Assembly: GCA_037447655.1 (NCBI GenBank)
Contig: JBBHKE010001200.1
Span: 165,712-181,445 of the forward strand
Length of the DNA: 15,734 nucleotides
Direction of reading: 5' to 3'
Source: Zygnema cylindricum
Lineage: Eukaryota > Streptophyta > Zygnematophyceae > Zygnematales > Zygnemataceae
Shown here: positions 1 through 8,209 of the stretch, one piece after another
How positions within the stretch are numbered: the stretch's first letter is position 1
How the letters are laid out: the number at the start of each line of letters is the position of its first letter
Translations under genes and position numbers: made by a program
Notes under the pieces: generated by a model
The model's database searches: none
What the model saw: the letters and a program-made list of their open reading frames with translations, nothing else
Told to the model about the DNA's origin: nothing

Positions 1-652
1 TCTCTTCGAGAGTGTTGTCTTGTGAAACAATGTGTAATCACGAGATGGACACTGAGATAGATCACAGAGGTATAAGTAGGAGATTGAGAGAAGAATAGAG
101 AGGATACAATCACATCGACATTAGAATAGACAAGATAGTTGTAATTCAGCTTATGATAGGAAAACTAGTCAAGGGGTCACTTAGGGAAAGCTAAGGTGAG
201 CCCCCAAAGAGATTACAATGAAGTTCAGACACTTGTAATCCCTAATTTCAATTGAGACTCAAAGACAGTTGTAATCCCTAATCTCAATTGAGACTTAAAG
301 CTGAGTTCTTAACTACTTTATAATCTAATCTGTACACTGAATGTAATGATGTGAAATGTCTATGAAGTCTACATTCTTACACTCTCACTAAATAATGTGT
401 AACAAAGTGTTCTGTTGTGAGAGCTTCTCTTGTGCATCATAAGCCCTATGCTTTGATTCCTTAAGCCTTAATAAAATGCTTGTCTTACATGCCCATTTAT
501 CCCTTTCTCAATGCATCTGTTGTGACATGCTTAATGGAGTGGTGGAATATGGTCCAATGGATAAATGGCACGTGTCTTGGTGTCCTCCATAAGTGTGTCG
601 AATAAAAACGCTCAATTTTGTCCTTTGTCATATGATTTCCCGGTGAAAATCG
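1..652. other. Left flank, no gene recognised
   Basis: I see no convincing coding region here. The stretch is AT-rich with a short tandem repeat at 233-304 and an AATAAA polyadenylation-like hexamer at 470-475 on the plus strand, so it could be the end of a transcript or of an unrelated LTR. A CACGTG core lies near 570. I found no similarity to the copia LTRs further right. Confidence 0.5.
233..304. repeat. Two-copy 36-bp tandem repeat
   Basis: The motif TTGTAATCCCTAAT(T/C)TCAATTGAGACT occurs at 233 and again at 269, giving two adjacent copies with a 36-bp period and only a few mismatches. Each unit contains CTCAATTGAG-like dyad sequence. Function is unknown; simple slippage or replication duplication is enough to explain it. 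Confidence 0.75.
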
Positions 653-767
653 TCACATGTGACGTCCTATCACACATCCGTACTGTAGTCCCGATTTCAG
701 TATATACTTGGTCAAATATCGGTTAGGTGAAAGTATTGCCAAATTTGATAAATCGTTGATTGTACTC

Positions 768-1535
768 CTATCCCAAATCGCCTCGAATCGTGCGTCTCGG
801 CTTACATTGGTATCGCGTGAAGTCGCACTTTTCAACACTCCCACTCGAGTTCAGTACGGTACCAATTTCACTTGACGTTTCAAATACGAAACATTGTTTC
901 ACTTTCCGAAAAGACTTTGTCGTACTCTCCTTTTCGTCGTAGGAGTAATTCATGCCCATGTCACCATTTCGAATAAGCGTGACGTCGTAGTCAGACTTTT
1001 TGTAAACTTCTTCCAATTTACCAAGCAACATTTCGATTAGACCATGCCGCGTCACGTTCAATTGCGTCGACGGCGGGCTGACACCTGTGACTGTACTAGT
1101 CGACTGAACGTGTACTTGCCTTGTTGTAATGGTTATCATCACCTTGTCCGTCGGATTATATTTAATCGAGCTCCTCTGCCGCGCTTGCTGGATTGTACCT
1201 TTGAAAGATGATGATGTACTCTTGGAGGTTGCCGAACCCTATTCCCAACCTTCTCCACCTATACTTATGTCAACGCCTATGCGCCTCTTATCATTTTGTC
1301 CTTTCATACTTGCTGAATGGAAATTGTGAGTCTTCCCCTTGGCTGCATTTTTCTCTTTTGCATACTCTTTCCTTGCTGAGTTTTCTTGTGGGCGATTGAA
1401 TGTAGAAGTTCCTCTTTTCTTTTTTGGATTAGAGCCGCCTCCACCTGTTTCAATCAGTGTCTTCCCCTTCTCAAGAAATTTTGTCTACAAAATTCCACTC
1501 TTGTGAATCTTCCCACTCACTGTTTCCGATGCCAT
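768..1535 (-). pseudogene. Unrecognised long reading frame interrupted by two TAG codons
   Basis: On the minus strand one frame runs from an ATG at 1535-1533 (M-A-S-E-T-V-S-G-K) to a TAG at 770-768, 256 codons including the stop, broken by only two in-frame TAGs (after S-G-I-L and after E-G-W-E). The predicted product is hydrophilic. A basic, Gly/Ser/Lys-rich N-terminal half (G-G-G-G-S-N-P-K-K-K-R) is followed by a more ordinary region containing H-G-L-I-E-M-L-L-G-K-L-E-E-V-Y-K-K-S. I recognise no domain, CCHC knuckle or copia Gag similarity, and no frameshift is needed to hold the frame together. It may be a decayed host gene or exon, a gene from another repeat, or chance. It lies 255 bp beyond LTR A but does not look like that element's Gag. 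Confidence 0.35.
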
Positions 1536-1631
1536 GTCTGTCTTCTGCTCCTCTTCTTTCAGCTCTAAAACAGTTTTTGTGGCCGGATTCAAAAAACATT
1601 GAGGTAAGTTTTTGTAATTCTATAGGTTTCA

Positions 1632-1790
1632 TTCCCCCACATAATTCGCAGATCCAAAGAAGGTAATCTAGATAGTGCCGACTCCAAGTTGATACAAACC
1701 AAAATGATTAACACCTTGACTGTCAAAACCCTAATACATCTTCACCCCTTTGAAAAAAGACTTTCCGTGTGTTTAGTTCCCCCACATAAT
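1632..1790. repeat. Direct repeat of TTCCCCCACATAAT
   Basis: The 14-mer TTCCCCCACATAAT occurs at 1632-1645 and again at 1777-1790, 145 bp apart. Around both copies lie further matches (GTTT before, GCA(A/G)AG-like after). The second copy ends exactly at the inferred 3' edge of LTR A. The rest of 1536-1789 holds no gene that I can support. Confidence 0.6.
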
Positions 1791-1849
1791 GCAAAGTTAG
1801 AGTATGAGTTTTGGATAACATTCCCCACTTTGACTTTCCCTTAGAAATA

Positions 1850-1897
1850 CCACCATCATGGCAGGCAAAGACTTTGACCGACTACACCATTGTGTAG
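1850..1897 (-). other. LTR A leader hairpins H3 and H4 (remnant)
   Basis: In the sense direction, CTACAC-AATG-GTGTAG (1897-1882) is a perfect 6-bp stem. CTGCC-ATGAT-GGTGG (1864-1850) is a 5-bp stem with two G-U pairs. They align with hairpins H3 and H4 of the other LTR leaders. H1, H2 and H5 are not recognisable in this copy. Confidence 0.55.
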
Positions 1898-2000
1898 CTT
1901 GGACTTTTTTTAGTGCGCAGCAAAAATAATCACTAAAAATGGTTAAAGAATCACTGAAAATAATCAACTGAGTAGTTAGTAATGGTTGCTCAAAGTTAGC

Positions 2001-2253
2001 CTTTTTATACAAGGGTGCTCTCAGAGAGAGGCGGCTACCTACCAAGAAATGCTAAGTCTTATTCCCTCTCTAAAACCCCTTTTACTGAACTATAGAGCCA
2101 ATCATAAGACTGTATCGTACATGAAAGTACAGGTGTTGGAGTACTTTATGTACAGCATTTGTACAGCATGTCCATACCGGTGACATCTGTCACATCCGAA
2201 CTTTTTATCTTGCGCTCTAGAGATTCTATAAACCCGAATGATGTTGCCACGTA
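2001..2253 (-). promoter_or_regulatory. LTR A promoter module: ACGT box, GTAC array, TATA box
   Basis: The TATA box TATAAAAAGG is at 2009-2000 (minus strand). GTACATAAAGTAC starts at 2153, 144 bp upstream, within a run of five GTAC palindromes (2117-2164). An ACGT-core box (TACGTGG) starts at 2253, exactly 100 bp upstream of GTACATAAAGTAC. The second ACGT box seen in the other LTRs is not recognisable. This is the only one of the four LTRs with a textbook TATAAAA box. Confidence 0.6.
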
Positions 2254-2549
2254 TCATCCAGAGTGGCGGGGTCCGAAACCGCCAAAATGTCCTTTCCGCG
2301 ATGCGGGCACTTACCACGACCGTCCGATTAGATAAACTTTTAAAATAAGTCGTTGAAATAAATGTTCACAACATTTATTTCGTGTGGTACTATAATACAT
2401 AACAAGTTCTATATTCAACAGTACGTGTCATTAGTTAAACGAAATGTCCTACGTGTATATAGCTAAATATATACCATACCCTATGTACTTCAGCATTGGT
2501 CTTAGACTCAATGGTCAAAGTTAATGGCTACGAGTGATTTGACAGCGGT

Positions 2550-2570
2550 AAGTACCAGGATCAATACTAG
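2550..2570 (+). other. Initiator-tRNA T-arm-like segment in LTR A
   Basis: On the plus strand (antisense to LTR A), AAGTACCAGGATCAATACTAG matches about 15 of 21 positions of the variable loop and T arm of eukaryotic initiator tRNA-Met as I recall it. It is the most eroded of four equivalent sites; GTACCAGGATCAA is the part shared with LTR1 and LTR2. Confidence 0.4.
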
Positions 2571-2785
2571 GGTCCATGAAATCCCTTGTTGGTAAATCTA
2601 CTAAGTCTACTCCTTGTCTCTCTAGAGGGCCTACGTAACCATGGCTCTAGCTCTCTATCTAGCCTTCAGTGACTACAACAAGTGTGGAGGCTTGGAGAAG
2701 GGAGTTTAGAGGCACACTCCCTCTGCTTCTTTTCTATCTTAACAGAGACCTAGAAAATGTTAATTTTGGAAAGTATTATGCCTCA

Positions 2786-3674
2786 ATAAATTAGTGTGAC
2801 GGCAAAAAGATAGTAAAATGTAGCGTATAGGGACACGCGTCCTCACTTAAGAACGGAATAAGTATTTTTGGAATGGCACTTGTTGCGACGTACATGAAAC
2901 AAAGCAGCTGCGACGCACATGGGGAAATGCAACAGCGACGCAGATGGGACAAAGTAGCTGGGGTTATTTGGGATTTGATTCGGTACAGAACAACGCAGCT
3001 GCGACAAAGGTGCGGTGACGTTGAATATGATCCAAACGGGACATCGCAGTTGCGGTTGATATGAATCGAGTCAATGGACGAGATTCAGAAAGGGATTAAA
3101 GTGATTTGCTGGAAGGTGTTTTCCCAACCTTTCAATGGACGTATCCGGACACTTATAGCTAAGCCGGCGGCAATTAAATGTACAATCACTTAATGGTGAT
3201 CTCTCAGTAATATTGATTGTACACTGATAAATTAGCTTTAGCGTGATTAGGAGTACTGAGATTTTAGTGGCAGTTTGGTTCTTGGACGTATCTCTCAAGA
3301 ACACTTCTATTGGAGGTACAACACTATGTAATAGAAAAACCAGAAGTACAAACTCACTACGAGTATAAGACTTAGGACGTATAACATTTAATGTATCCTG
3401 ACTTCCAGACTGTGTAATTTGCAAACTGTTTTTGGGAAACTTCTGAGCTGCATATCCTGGTGTATGTTGCATCAATTGGGCTTAAACTTTAGGAGTTGTC
3501 ACTTTTTGTGTTATCTTATACTCTTGTATAGTTTGAAGAAGTTTGGAGTGTTATATCAAATTTTGTGAGCTATAGGAAACAACTGGTTGATAGGATTCTT
3601 GATTAGCTTCTATGAGTGAATTATGTCTACTTCTACTACTAATGCTGCTGCTTCACCTGCTCTTGTGGTCGTGG
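2786..3674. other. Spacer between LTR A and element B, no gene recognised
   Basis: No domain-bearing reading frame is seen. The part 2900-3055 contains several degenerate copies of GCAGCTGCGAC-like sequence. A 134-codon open frame on the minus strand (3475-3071) has no recognisable motif and no homologous copy in the window, so I do not call it a gene. Bases 3670-3674 (CGTGG) immediately flank LTR B and would be one half of its target duplication; the other half would lie outside the window. Confidence 0.5.
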
Positions 3675-3678
3675 TGAA

Positions 3679-3871
3679 ATTTTGTGACCTCCATTGGTCC
3701 ACAAAATGTCCAGCTTATACGAAGCCTCTAGGATAATATTTGCAGTTTTGACTTTGGCAATGAATAAGTGCCACCCTGGCACGCAAAAACTCTGACCGAT
3801 TACACCCTTGTGTAGCCTGGACTCCCCTGAGTCCGCAGCAAAAAGAATCACTGATTTTGCTCACCCGAGCA
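3679..3871 (-). other. LTR B R-U5 leader with five stem-loops
   Basis: Sense-strand stems: H1 TGCTC-GGGT-GAGCA (3871-3858); H2 GGACTC-AGGG-GAGTCC (3834-3819); H3 TACAC-AAGG-GTGTA (3814-3801); H4 GTGCC-AGGGT-GGCAC (3782-3768); H5 ATTTTGTG...CACAAAAT (arms 3707-3700 and 3686-3679). All five pair perfectly. H5 encloses ATGGAGGTC, the counterpart of the gag start in the other elements. Several stems differ in sequence from those in LTR1 and LTR2 but still pair. Confidence 0.65.
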
Positions 3872-3897
3872 TTAAGTTATGGCTGTTCAAATACAAC

Positions 3898-4145
3898 ATA
3901 TTTATACAGATGGCCTCTAGGAGAGAGGACTTTCAAAATTTTGTCTAAGTCATGAAAACCTCACTAATAGCTACTCTAAACCAATCAAAATAAAGTACTC
4001 TAATTGATGTACATACATAGTACACCAACCGCCGTACTTTATGTACGGATATATTCGGCACCACTCACGTTTTGCCACGTGGCTAATAGGTCAACGTCAT
4101 TCTGTCCTTTGTCTCTTCCGGCATCGTATAGGATGATGCCACGTG
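3898..4145 (-). promoter_or_regulatory. LTR B promoter module: two G-boxes, GTAC array, TATA box
   Basis: CACGTG cores start at 4145 and 4081 on the minus strand, 64 bp apart. GTACATAAAGTAC starts at 4046 and belongs to a set of five GTAC sites between 3995 and 4046. TATAAATAT is at 3906-3898, 140 bp downstream. The order and spacing match LTR1 and LTR2. Confidence 0.65.
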
Positions 4146-4271
4146 TCATTTCCTCCCATTTCGCCGAACTGCTCCCAGATAATTGTTCCGGCATACCAGC
4201 ACTGACGCGTGCCGTCCGTTCTTTTTCGGCGATCAATTTCACGCGTTCGATTTGACGGCGCGCCGAATAAA

Positions 4272-4315
4272 TGTTGACCGTTGAATTTCGACGGTCAACA
4301 TTCCGTGTTGACCGT
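4272..4315. promoter_or_regulatory. Inverted and direct W-box motifs in LTR B
   Basis: TGTTGACCGT at 4272-4281 and ACGGTCAACA at 4291-4300 are perfect 10-bp inverted arms around a 9-base spacer. A third GTGTTGACCGT follows at 4305-4315. TTGACC is the core of the plant WRKY W-box; whether it is used is inference. The dyad could also form a hairpin. Confidence 0.5.
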
Positions 4316-4575
4316 TTGAAATTCCTTCTTCCTTTGCGAGCCGTCGATCGCGACATTTAATTTCGTCCGTCGAAATCAAATATTTGTTTCATTTATTTCG
4401 TGCGGTACAGCATTTCGTGGGGTACCACACGTTTCATGTTTCGTTTCGTTACGTAAGTCGTTACAAGGAATATGTCGCTATGTCATATTTAAATACTTAC
4501 CAAATACATCGCGTGTAACGTTTCATCAAGACCTGACGGATAAGACGTGAAACAATTTGTACGGCCTTCGTCCAG

Positions 4576-4596
4576 AGGTTACAGGATCGAATCCTG
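4576..4596 (+). other. Initiator-tRNA T-arm-like segment in LTR B
   Basis: The plus strand, antisense to element B, reads AGGTTACAGGATCGAATCCTG. The part ACAGG-ATCGAAT-CCTGT is a perfect 5-bp stem with a 7-base loop. About 18 of 21 positions match the initiator tRNA-Met variable loop and T arm, including the initiator-specific A at the start of the T loop (ATCGAA, not TTCGAA). The element RNA would be complementary to the tRNA here. Confidence 0.5.
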
Positions 4597-4751
4597 TCTT
4601 GGTAATGTAGCTTTTGCAGGAGCCTTGTCTTCTGCCCATCGTCTCATCTGCCTGAGGCAGCCATGGTTGCCCGTCAATTCTCACTGACTACTACAAGTGA
4701 GAGGTGCAGGATCCTTTAAAAAGATAGAATATAAAATATCACTTTTCAACA

Positions 4752-4764
4752 CTCCCCTTATTTT
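4752..4764 (-). other. Polypurine tract of element B
   Basis: The sense strand reads AAAATAAGGGGAG immediately before the LTR start TGTTGAAAAG. It follows the pol stop codon directly. This is the expected primer site for plus-strand DNA synthesis. The equivalent in unit 1 is AAAATAAAGGGAG. Confidence 0.85.
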
Positions 4765-5406
4765 CTAGTCTATCTTTTCCTTCAGTCCACACTTCTCCCT
4801 ACAAAATGTTAATTTGGGAGAAGGAACTGGCTTAGTCATCATATCTGCTACCATCTCTCTATCCGGTCTATATTCCAAACTAATTATTTTCTTCTCAACT
4901 TTCTCTCTAACAAAGCTCAAACGAATATCCATATGCTTTGCTTTAAAGTGATGCTTAAGATTTGTTGCAATTGTAATCGCAGCTTGATTGTCACAAAATA
5001 TCTTTTCCACTCCACTCTTCATATATCCCAGTTCTTCAAGCAAAGTTTTCACCCACATCAATTCTTTCACAGCTGAACAAGAGGCCATATATTCAGCCTC
5101 CATGGTGGACTGAGTAATCACCTTTTGTTGCTTGCTGCTCCAACAGCAAGCCCCATTCCCAACATACAACACATACCGAGAAGTACATCTTTTCATCAGA
5201 GCATCCCCATAACTGGCATCACTCCAAGTGGTGATGTCAGTATTATCCCCACCCAAATGCAACGACAAATCTCTTGTTCCTATCAAGTACCGCATGACCC
5301 TTTTGGCCGCTTCCCAATCTTTCTTCCTATGATCATTCAGACTCCTACTTAATACTCCCATAGATGCTGCAATATCAAGACGAGTACAGTTCATAAAATA
5401 GATCAA
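4765..5406 (-). pseudogene. Element B RNase H domain and pol C-terminus
   Basis: This open stretch encodes the end of RT and the copia-type RNase H. Visible motifs are C-T-R-L-D, W-S-D-A-S-Y-G-D, S-T-M-E-A-E-Y, F-C-D-N-Q-A-A-I and M-V-A-D-M-M-T-K-P, so the acidic residues of the active site are present. It ends K-E-K-I-D followed by TAG, matching unit 1, and abuts the polypurine tract. The domain is uninterrupted but is out of frame with the RT upstream because of a 1-base deletion near 5440. Its product, as part of the polyprotein, would degrade RNA in RNA-DNA hybrids during reverse transcription. Confidence 0.9.
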
Positions 5407-6386
5407 ACTACCGACAACGTGTCTGTACGGAATAGTTTGAAGAACTTGCTTTCCTCATGTCCTAACTCATTATCCAAGATCAAGACTCCCTCTTCTGAGC
5501 TCCCCTCATTAAGCTTCTTTAAGTCCATGGGAGTCGTGCAACTATTTGCTTTATCCATCTGAAATTTTTCAAGCATATTCCTTATTGCTTCCTTTTGAGT
5601 TAGTCTAATTGTTTTCTTCTCTCTATCTCTTTCCATCTGAATTCCCAAAATGTACTTTGCCTCTCCCAAGTCCTTCATTTCAAATCTACTCTTTAGATCT
5701 TTTTTCAGCCTATTAATTTTCACCATTGATTTACTCAAAACAAGCAAATCATCCACATAGATAGCAATGAAAATTATACCTTCCTCATTCTCAAATAGAT
5801 AGATAGAATGATCCGAACTGATTCGGATATATCCCAAACTTGTCAAAAACTCGTCTAACTTCTTGTTCCATTGACGTGGAGCTTACTTTAGTCCATAAAG
5901 AGACTTTATCAATCTGCACACCTTACTTTCTTCTCCGTTTTCAACAAATCCTTGCGGCTGTCGCATGAAGATCTCTTCTTCTAATTCCCCGTGTAAGAAA
6001 GCGGTTTTGATGTCCATCTGGTGCACTTCCATGTCTTCCGTTGCCGCTAAACTAAGTAGAATCTGGACGGAGGGAAATCTAACAACCGGAGCGAAGGTCT
6101 CCTCATAATCGATTCCCTCCTTCTATGTGAACCCCTTTGCCACTAATTTGGCTTTGTATTGCTCAATGGTGTTATCGTGATTGAGTTTCAACTTAAATAC
6201 CCACTTACATCCTATCGGCTTTCTGTACGGAGGACAATCCACCAACTCCCATGTGTTTGCTTCCATAATGGAAGCCATCTCATCATTAATGGCTGTCACC
6301 CATCTACTACTTTTCGGACTATTAATTGCCTCTGAGTAAGTCTGGGGTTCGCTAAAACGTGACATCTTAGTTACCTTGTTGTTCAC
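5403..6386 (-). pseudogene. Element B reverse transcriptase, broken
   Basis: The frame begins at the conserved region around S-S-R-W-V-T-A-I-N-D-E-M and contains P-I-G-C-K-W-V-F-K-L-K-L, H-Q-M-D-I-K-T-A-F-L-H-G and the catalytic I-Y-V-D-D-L-L-V (Y-V-D-D at 5759-5748). Stops interrupt it at 6125-6123 (TAG where unit 1 has CAA, in G-F-T-Q-K) and 5885-5883 (TAA in S-L-Y-G-L-K). A 1-base deletion near 5440 shifts the frame before the RNase H domain. The polymerase motifs themselves are conserved. This copy keeps about 11 bases before M-E-V-H-Q that unit 1 has lost. Confidence 0.9.
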
Positions 6387-6857
6387 TTACCTCTCTTAAA
6401 GTTTCTTGCTACTTCTCCTTCCTCCTTCAAACTCTGATGCTGGGATGGAGGGTAATCTCGGATTTCTCCGAACGACTTCATCTTCTCCCCTATCCGTGGA
6501 TTCCATCTCCGGACGTTCATCATCTGTTTCCCGTCTTTCCTCAGGTTGAATTGTAAGTAGTGTCTCTAAGAGAGGATCACTCTCGATCAGATTTTTCTCT
6601 TCCTCTGCAAGGTCAGGCTGAACCGGAGTTTGGTTAGAAGAATCTGAATCTAACTCATTTTCTAATTCAATTCTAATTTTGACCGGTTTAGTGTACTTAA
6701 AGGGATCTATGGACTTTCCTTCGTCCATAACTACCAAGTGTTTTACTAGAATTATGTCTTCTCTTCTGAGATCATAAACTCTATACCCCTTTACATTTTC
6801 ATCATACCCAAGTAAGTATCCCGGCTTTCCTCTAGCATCTAACTTCTAATCAGAGTT
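6387..6857 (-). pseudogene. Element B integrase-RT linker, broken
   Basis: This low-conservation segment includes H-L-V-V-M-D-E-G-K and an acidic, Glu/Ser/Pro-rich linker before E-F-E-G-G-R-R-S-S-K, the same arrangement as in unit 1. Stops occur at 6848-6846 (TAG), 6398-6396 (TAA) and 6389-6387 (TAA), all in the polyprotein frame. Such variable acidic linkers between integrase and RT are usual in copia elements. Confidence 0.8.
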
Positions 6858-7814
6858 TTATGTGTTTAGACTAAACACTTGACTTCTAAACACCTTTAAG
6901 TGTGAAATATCAGGTTTTCTCCCGGTCCATCTTTCATAAGGTGTTTGGCCTTTTACGGCCGAGGTAAGGACTCTATTTTTGAGATAGTTAGCACAATTCA
7001 CAGCCTCTGCCCAAAAACTTTTCCTTATCTTTTTATCTGTCAACATACTACGAGCACCATCACTTAATGTCCGATTTAGTCTCTCGGCTACACCGTTTTG
7101 TTCTGGATTCTTTGGGACATTCTTTTGGTGTTGAACCCCTTCCTCTTTTAAGTAATCCTCAAACTCATTAGAATTTAATTCCCCCCCATTATCACTTCTC
7201 ACTCTCTTTATAGGTTTCTCGTGAAGCGTTTCACTCCAAGCTTTATACTCCTTAAAATAAGCCGAAGCCTCAGATTTGTTTTTCAAGAAGTATACTCTAG
7301 AGTATGTAGACCAATCATCAGTGATAGTACGCATAAATCTTTTCCCTCCAACTGATGGCACTTTGGTCGGTCCCCATATGTCAGTGTGAACCAAATCTAA
7401 AATCTTTTCACCCTTATATGTTGCGGCTTTTGGAAAGGGCAATCTGTGGGCTTTTCCTTGAGCACACCCACTACAATCATCCAAAGTCTCATTATCTCCA
7501 AAGTGTATGCCCTCAACTACACCCATTTCCTTCATTTCCTTCAATTTATCTAGATGCACATGTCCCAATCTTTTATGCCACATCATCAAATCACTTACAC
7601 CAGCATAGTAAACTCCAGTCTTTCCATTACTCAAATTCAGCCTAAACATTCCTTGGCTACCCTTTTCAGTTGTGAAGTACACTTCATCCTCATAGCTAGC
7701 AACAAATACTCCATTTTTAGTACTAGTCTCAAAACCCTTATCATCTAAGACTGACGTAGAGATAAGATTCTTGTTCAACTCTGGGATAAAAAGAAACATC
7801 AAAGAAAGTGACAA
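6858..7814 (-). pseudogene. Element B integrase (GAG-pre-integrase, zinc finger and catalytic core)
   Basis: The frame holds the pre-integrase H-H-C-C finger (M-W-H-K-R-L-G-H ... C-S-G-C-A-Q-G-K) and a complete catalytic triad: Asp in L-V-H-T-D-I-W-G-P (7382-7380), Asp in R-S-D-N-G-G-E (7193-7191) and Glu in N-G-V-A-E-R (7085-7083). The last two are separated by 35 residues, the D-D-35-E spacing. Unlike unit 1, which has lost the first Asp, this core looks catalytically complete. It ends at a TAA (6860-6858) in the sequence equivalent to D-T-D-R of unit 1. It would insert element cDNA into chromosomes. Confidence 0.9.
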
Positions 7815-7964
7815 TGGATGCCTTTACATCAACTAAGACTCTCAGATCCACAGATCCCACTAGATTAGTGGTGACTATTCTCCCATCCCCGTACTCTATC
7901 TCTACAGTAGGGATCTTTCTCATTTTGGTAAACAATAGTTTTTCTCTACACATATGCATAGAGG
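7741..7964 (-). pseudogene. Element B protease, truncated by insertion
   Basis: The sequence resumes at M-H-M-C, immediately downstream of the protease active-site D-S-G-A-S of the related unit 1, and continues I-P-T-V-E-I-E-Y-G-D-G-R. One extra T in a T-run near 7790 shifts the frame before P-E-L-N-K-N-L-I-S-T-S. The active-site triplet itself is missing because element B ends here against LTR1. The remainder should lie beyond the right end of the window. Confidence 0.88.
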
Positions 7965-8188
7965 TGTAGAAATTAATGGTCTTTTAAAGTATTTTCTAGG
8001 TCTGAATAGAAATAAGAAAGAAGCCGAGGCAGTCTACCTCTAACTTCTCTCTCCAACTCTCAAACTTGTCGCAGTCACTGAGAAATTGGAGAGGGAGCTA
8101 GAGCCATGGCTACCTAGGCTATTCAGAGGTTTACAGGAAAATATATTTTAGTTAGGGGTTTAATTTACTAAAAGATATGTGCCGGCCA

Positions 8189-8209
8189 CAGGATTTGATC
8201 CTGGTACCT
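8189..8209 (-). other. Initiator-tRNA T-arm-like segment in LTR1 (antisense)
   Basis: The minus strand reads AGGTACCAGGATCAAATCCTG, matching about 18 of 21 positions of the initiator tRNA-Met variable loop and T arm as I recall them, including CCAGGATC. The LTR2 copy at 13581-13601 is identical. The sense RNA is therefore complementary to the tRNA here. Next to it are CTACCGG (8208-8214) and two tandem CCGGTAG units (8226-8239), which form an inverted repeat. Confidence 0.5.

Larger units (their letters stand above)
1790..2785 (-). mobile_element. LTR A: degraded copia LTR, probably solo, minus orientation
   Basis: Read on the minus strand, this starts TGAGGCATAATAC and ends AACTTTGCA (TG...CA), about 996 bp. 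It aligns along its length with LTR1 and LTR2. Shared blocks include ATTTTCTAGGTCT near the start, GAGCTAGAGCCATGG, TTGATCCTGGTAC, a GTAC array and a TATAAAAAGG box. The U5 part is shortened relative to the other LTRs and the last hairpin is missing. No polypurine tract or RNase H sequence precedes it and no clear primer site or gag follows it, so I infer a solo LTR. ATAA flanks both sides (1786-1789 and 2786-2789) and could be a 4-bp target duplication; copia elements usually make 5 bp. The ends are inferred from homology. Confidence 0.7.
3675..4751 (-). repeat. LTR B: 3' LTR of element B
   Basis: In the sense direction the LTR starts TGTTGAAAAGTG directly after the polypurine tract and ends CACAAAATTTCA, 1077 bp, with TG...CA ends. 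The 3' edge is set where similarity to LTR1 stops, just after TTTCA. It holds, in order, an initiator-tRNA-like segment, inverted W-box motifs, two G-boxes, a GTAC array, TATAAATA and the leader hairpins. It is much diverged from LTR1 and LTR2 but keeps their order of elements. Confidence 0.82.
3675..7964 (-). mobile_element. Element B: 3' part of a Ty1/copia retrotransposon, 5' part missing
   Basis: Read on the minus strand, this contains in order protease (partial), integrase, RT, RNase H, a polypurine tract and a 3' LTR. Integrase before RT is the Ty1/copia (Pseudoviridae) order. The sequence breaks off at 7964 inside protease, right where LTR1 of a plus-strand element begins with TGTAGAAATT. 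Gag and the 5' LTR are therefore expected beyond the right edge of the window. Coding frames carry about six stops and two frameshifts, so this copy is dead. It is clearly related to, but distinct from, the plus-strand family. Confidence 0.92.

Noticed and set aside
1130-1670. Several short plus-strand open frames rich in Ser, Leu and Phe
   Set aside because: They are the complement of the longer, more protein-like minus-strand frame at 1535-768 and have no motifs.
3071-3475. 134-codon minus-strand open frame in the spacer
   Set aside because: No motif, no homologous copy in the window and no supporting context; a frame this long can occur by chance in AT-rich DNA.
4039-4356. 105-codon open frame in the sense direction of LTR B
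   Set aside because: The equivalent region of LTR1 and LTR2 has stops in every comparable alignment, and the region holds promoter motifs. It is a by-product of regulatory DNA.
4560-4610. A tRNA gene suggested by the T-arm-like stem-loop ACAGGATCGAATCCTGT
   Set aside because: No acceptor stem, anticodon arm or proper D arm can be built around it. I keep it only as a tRNA-like segment.
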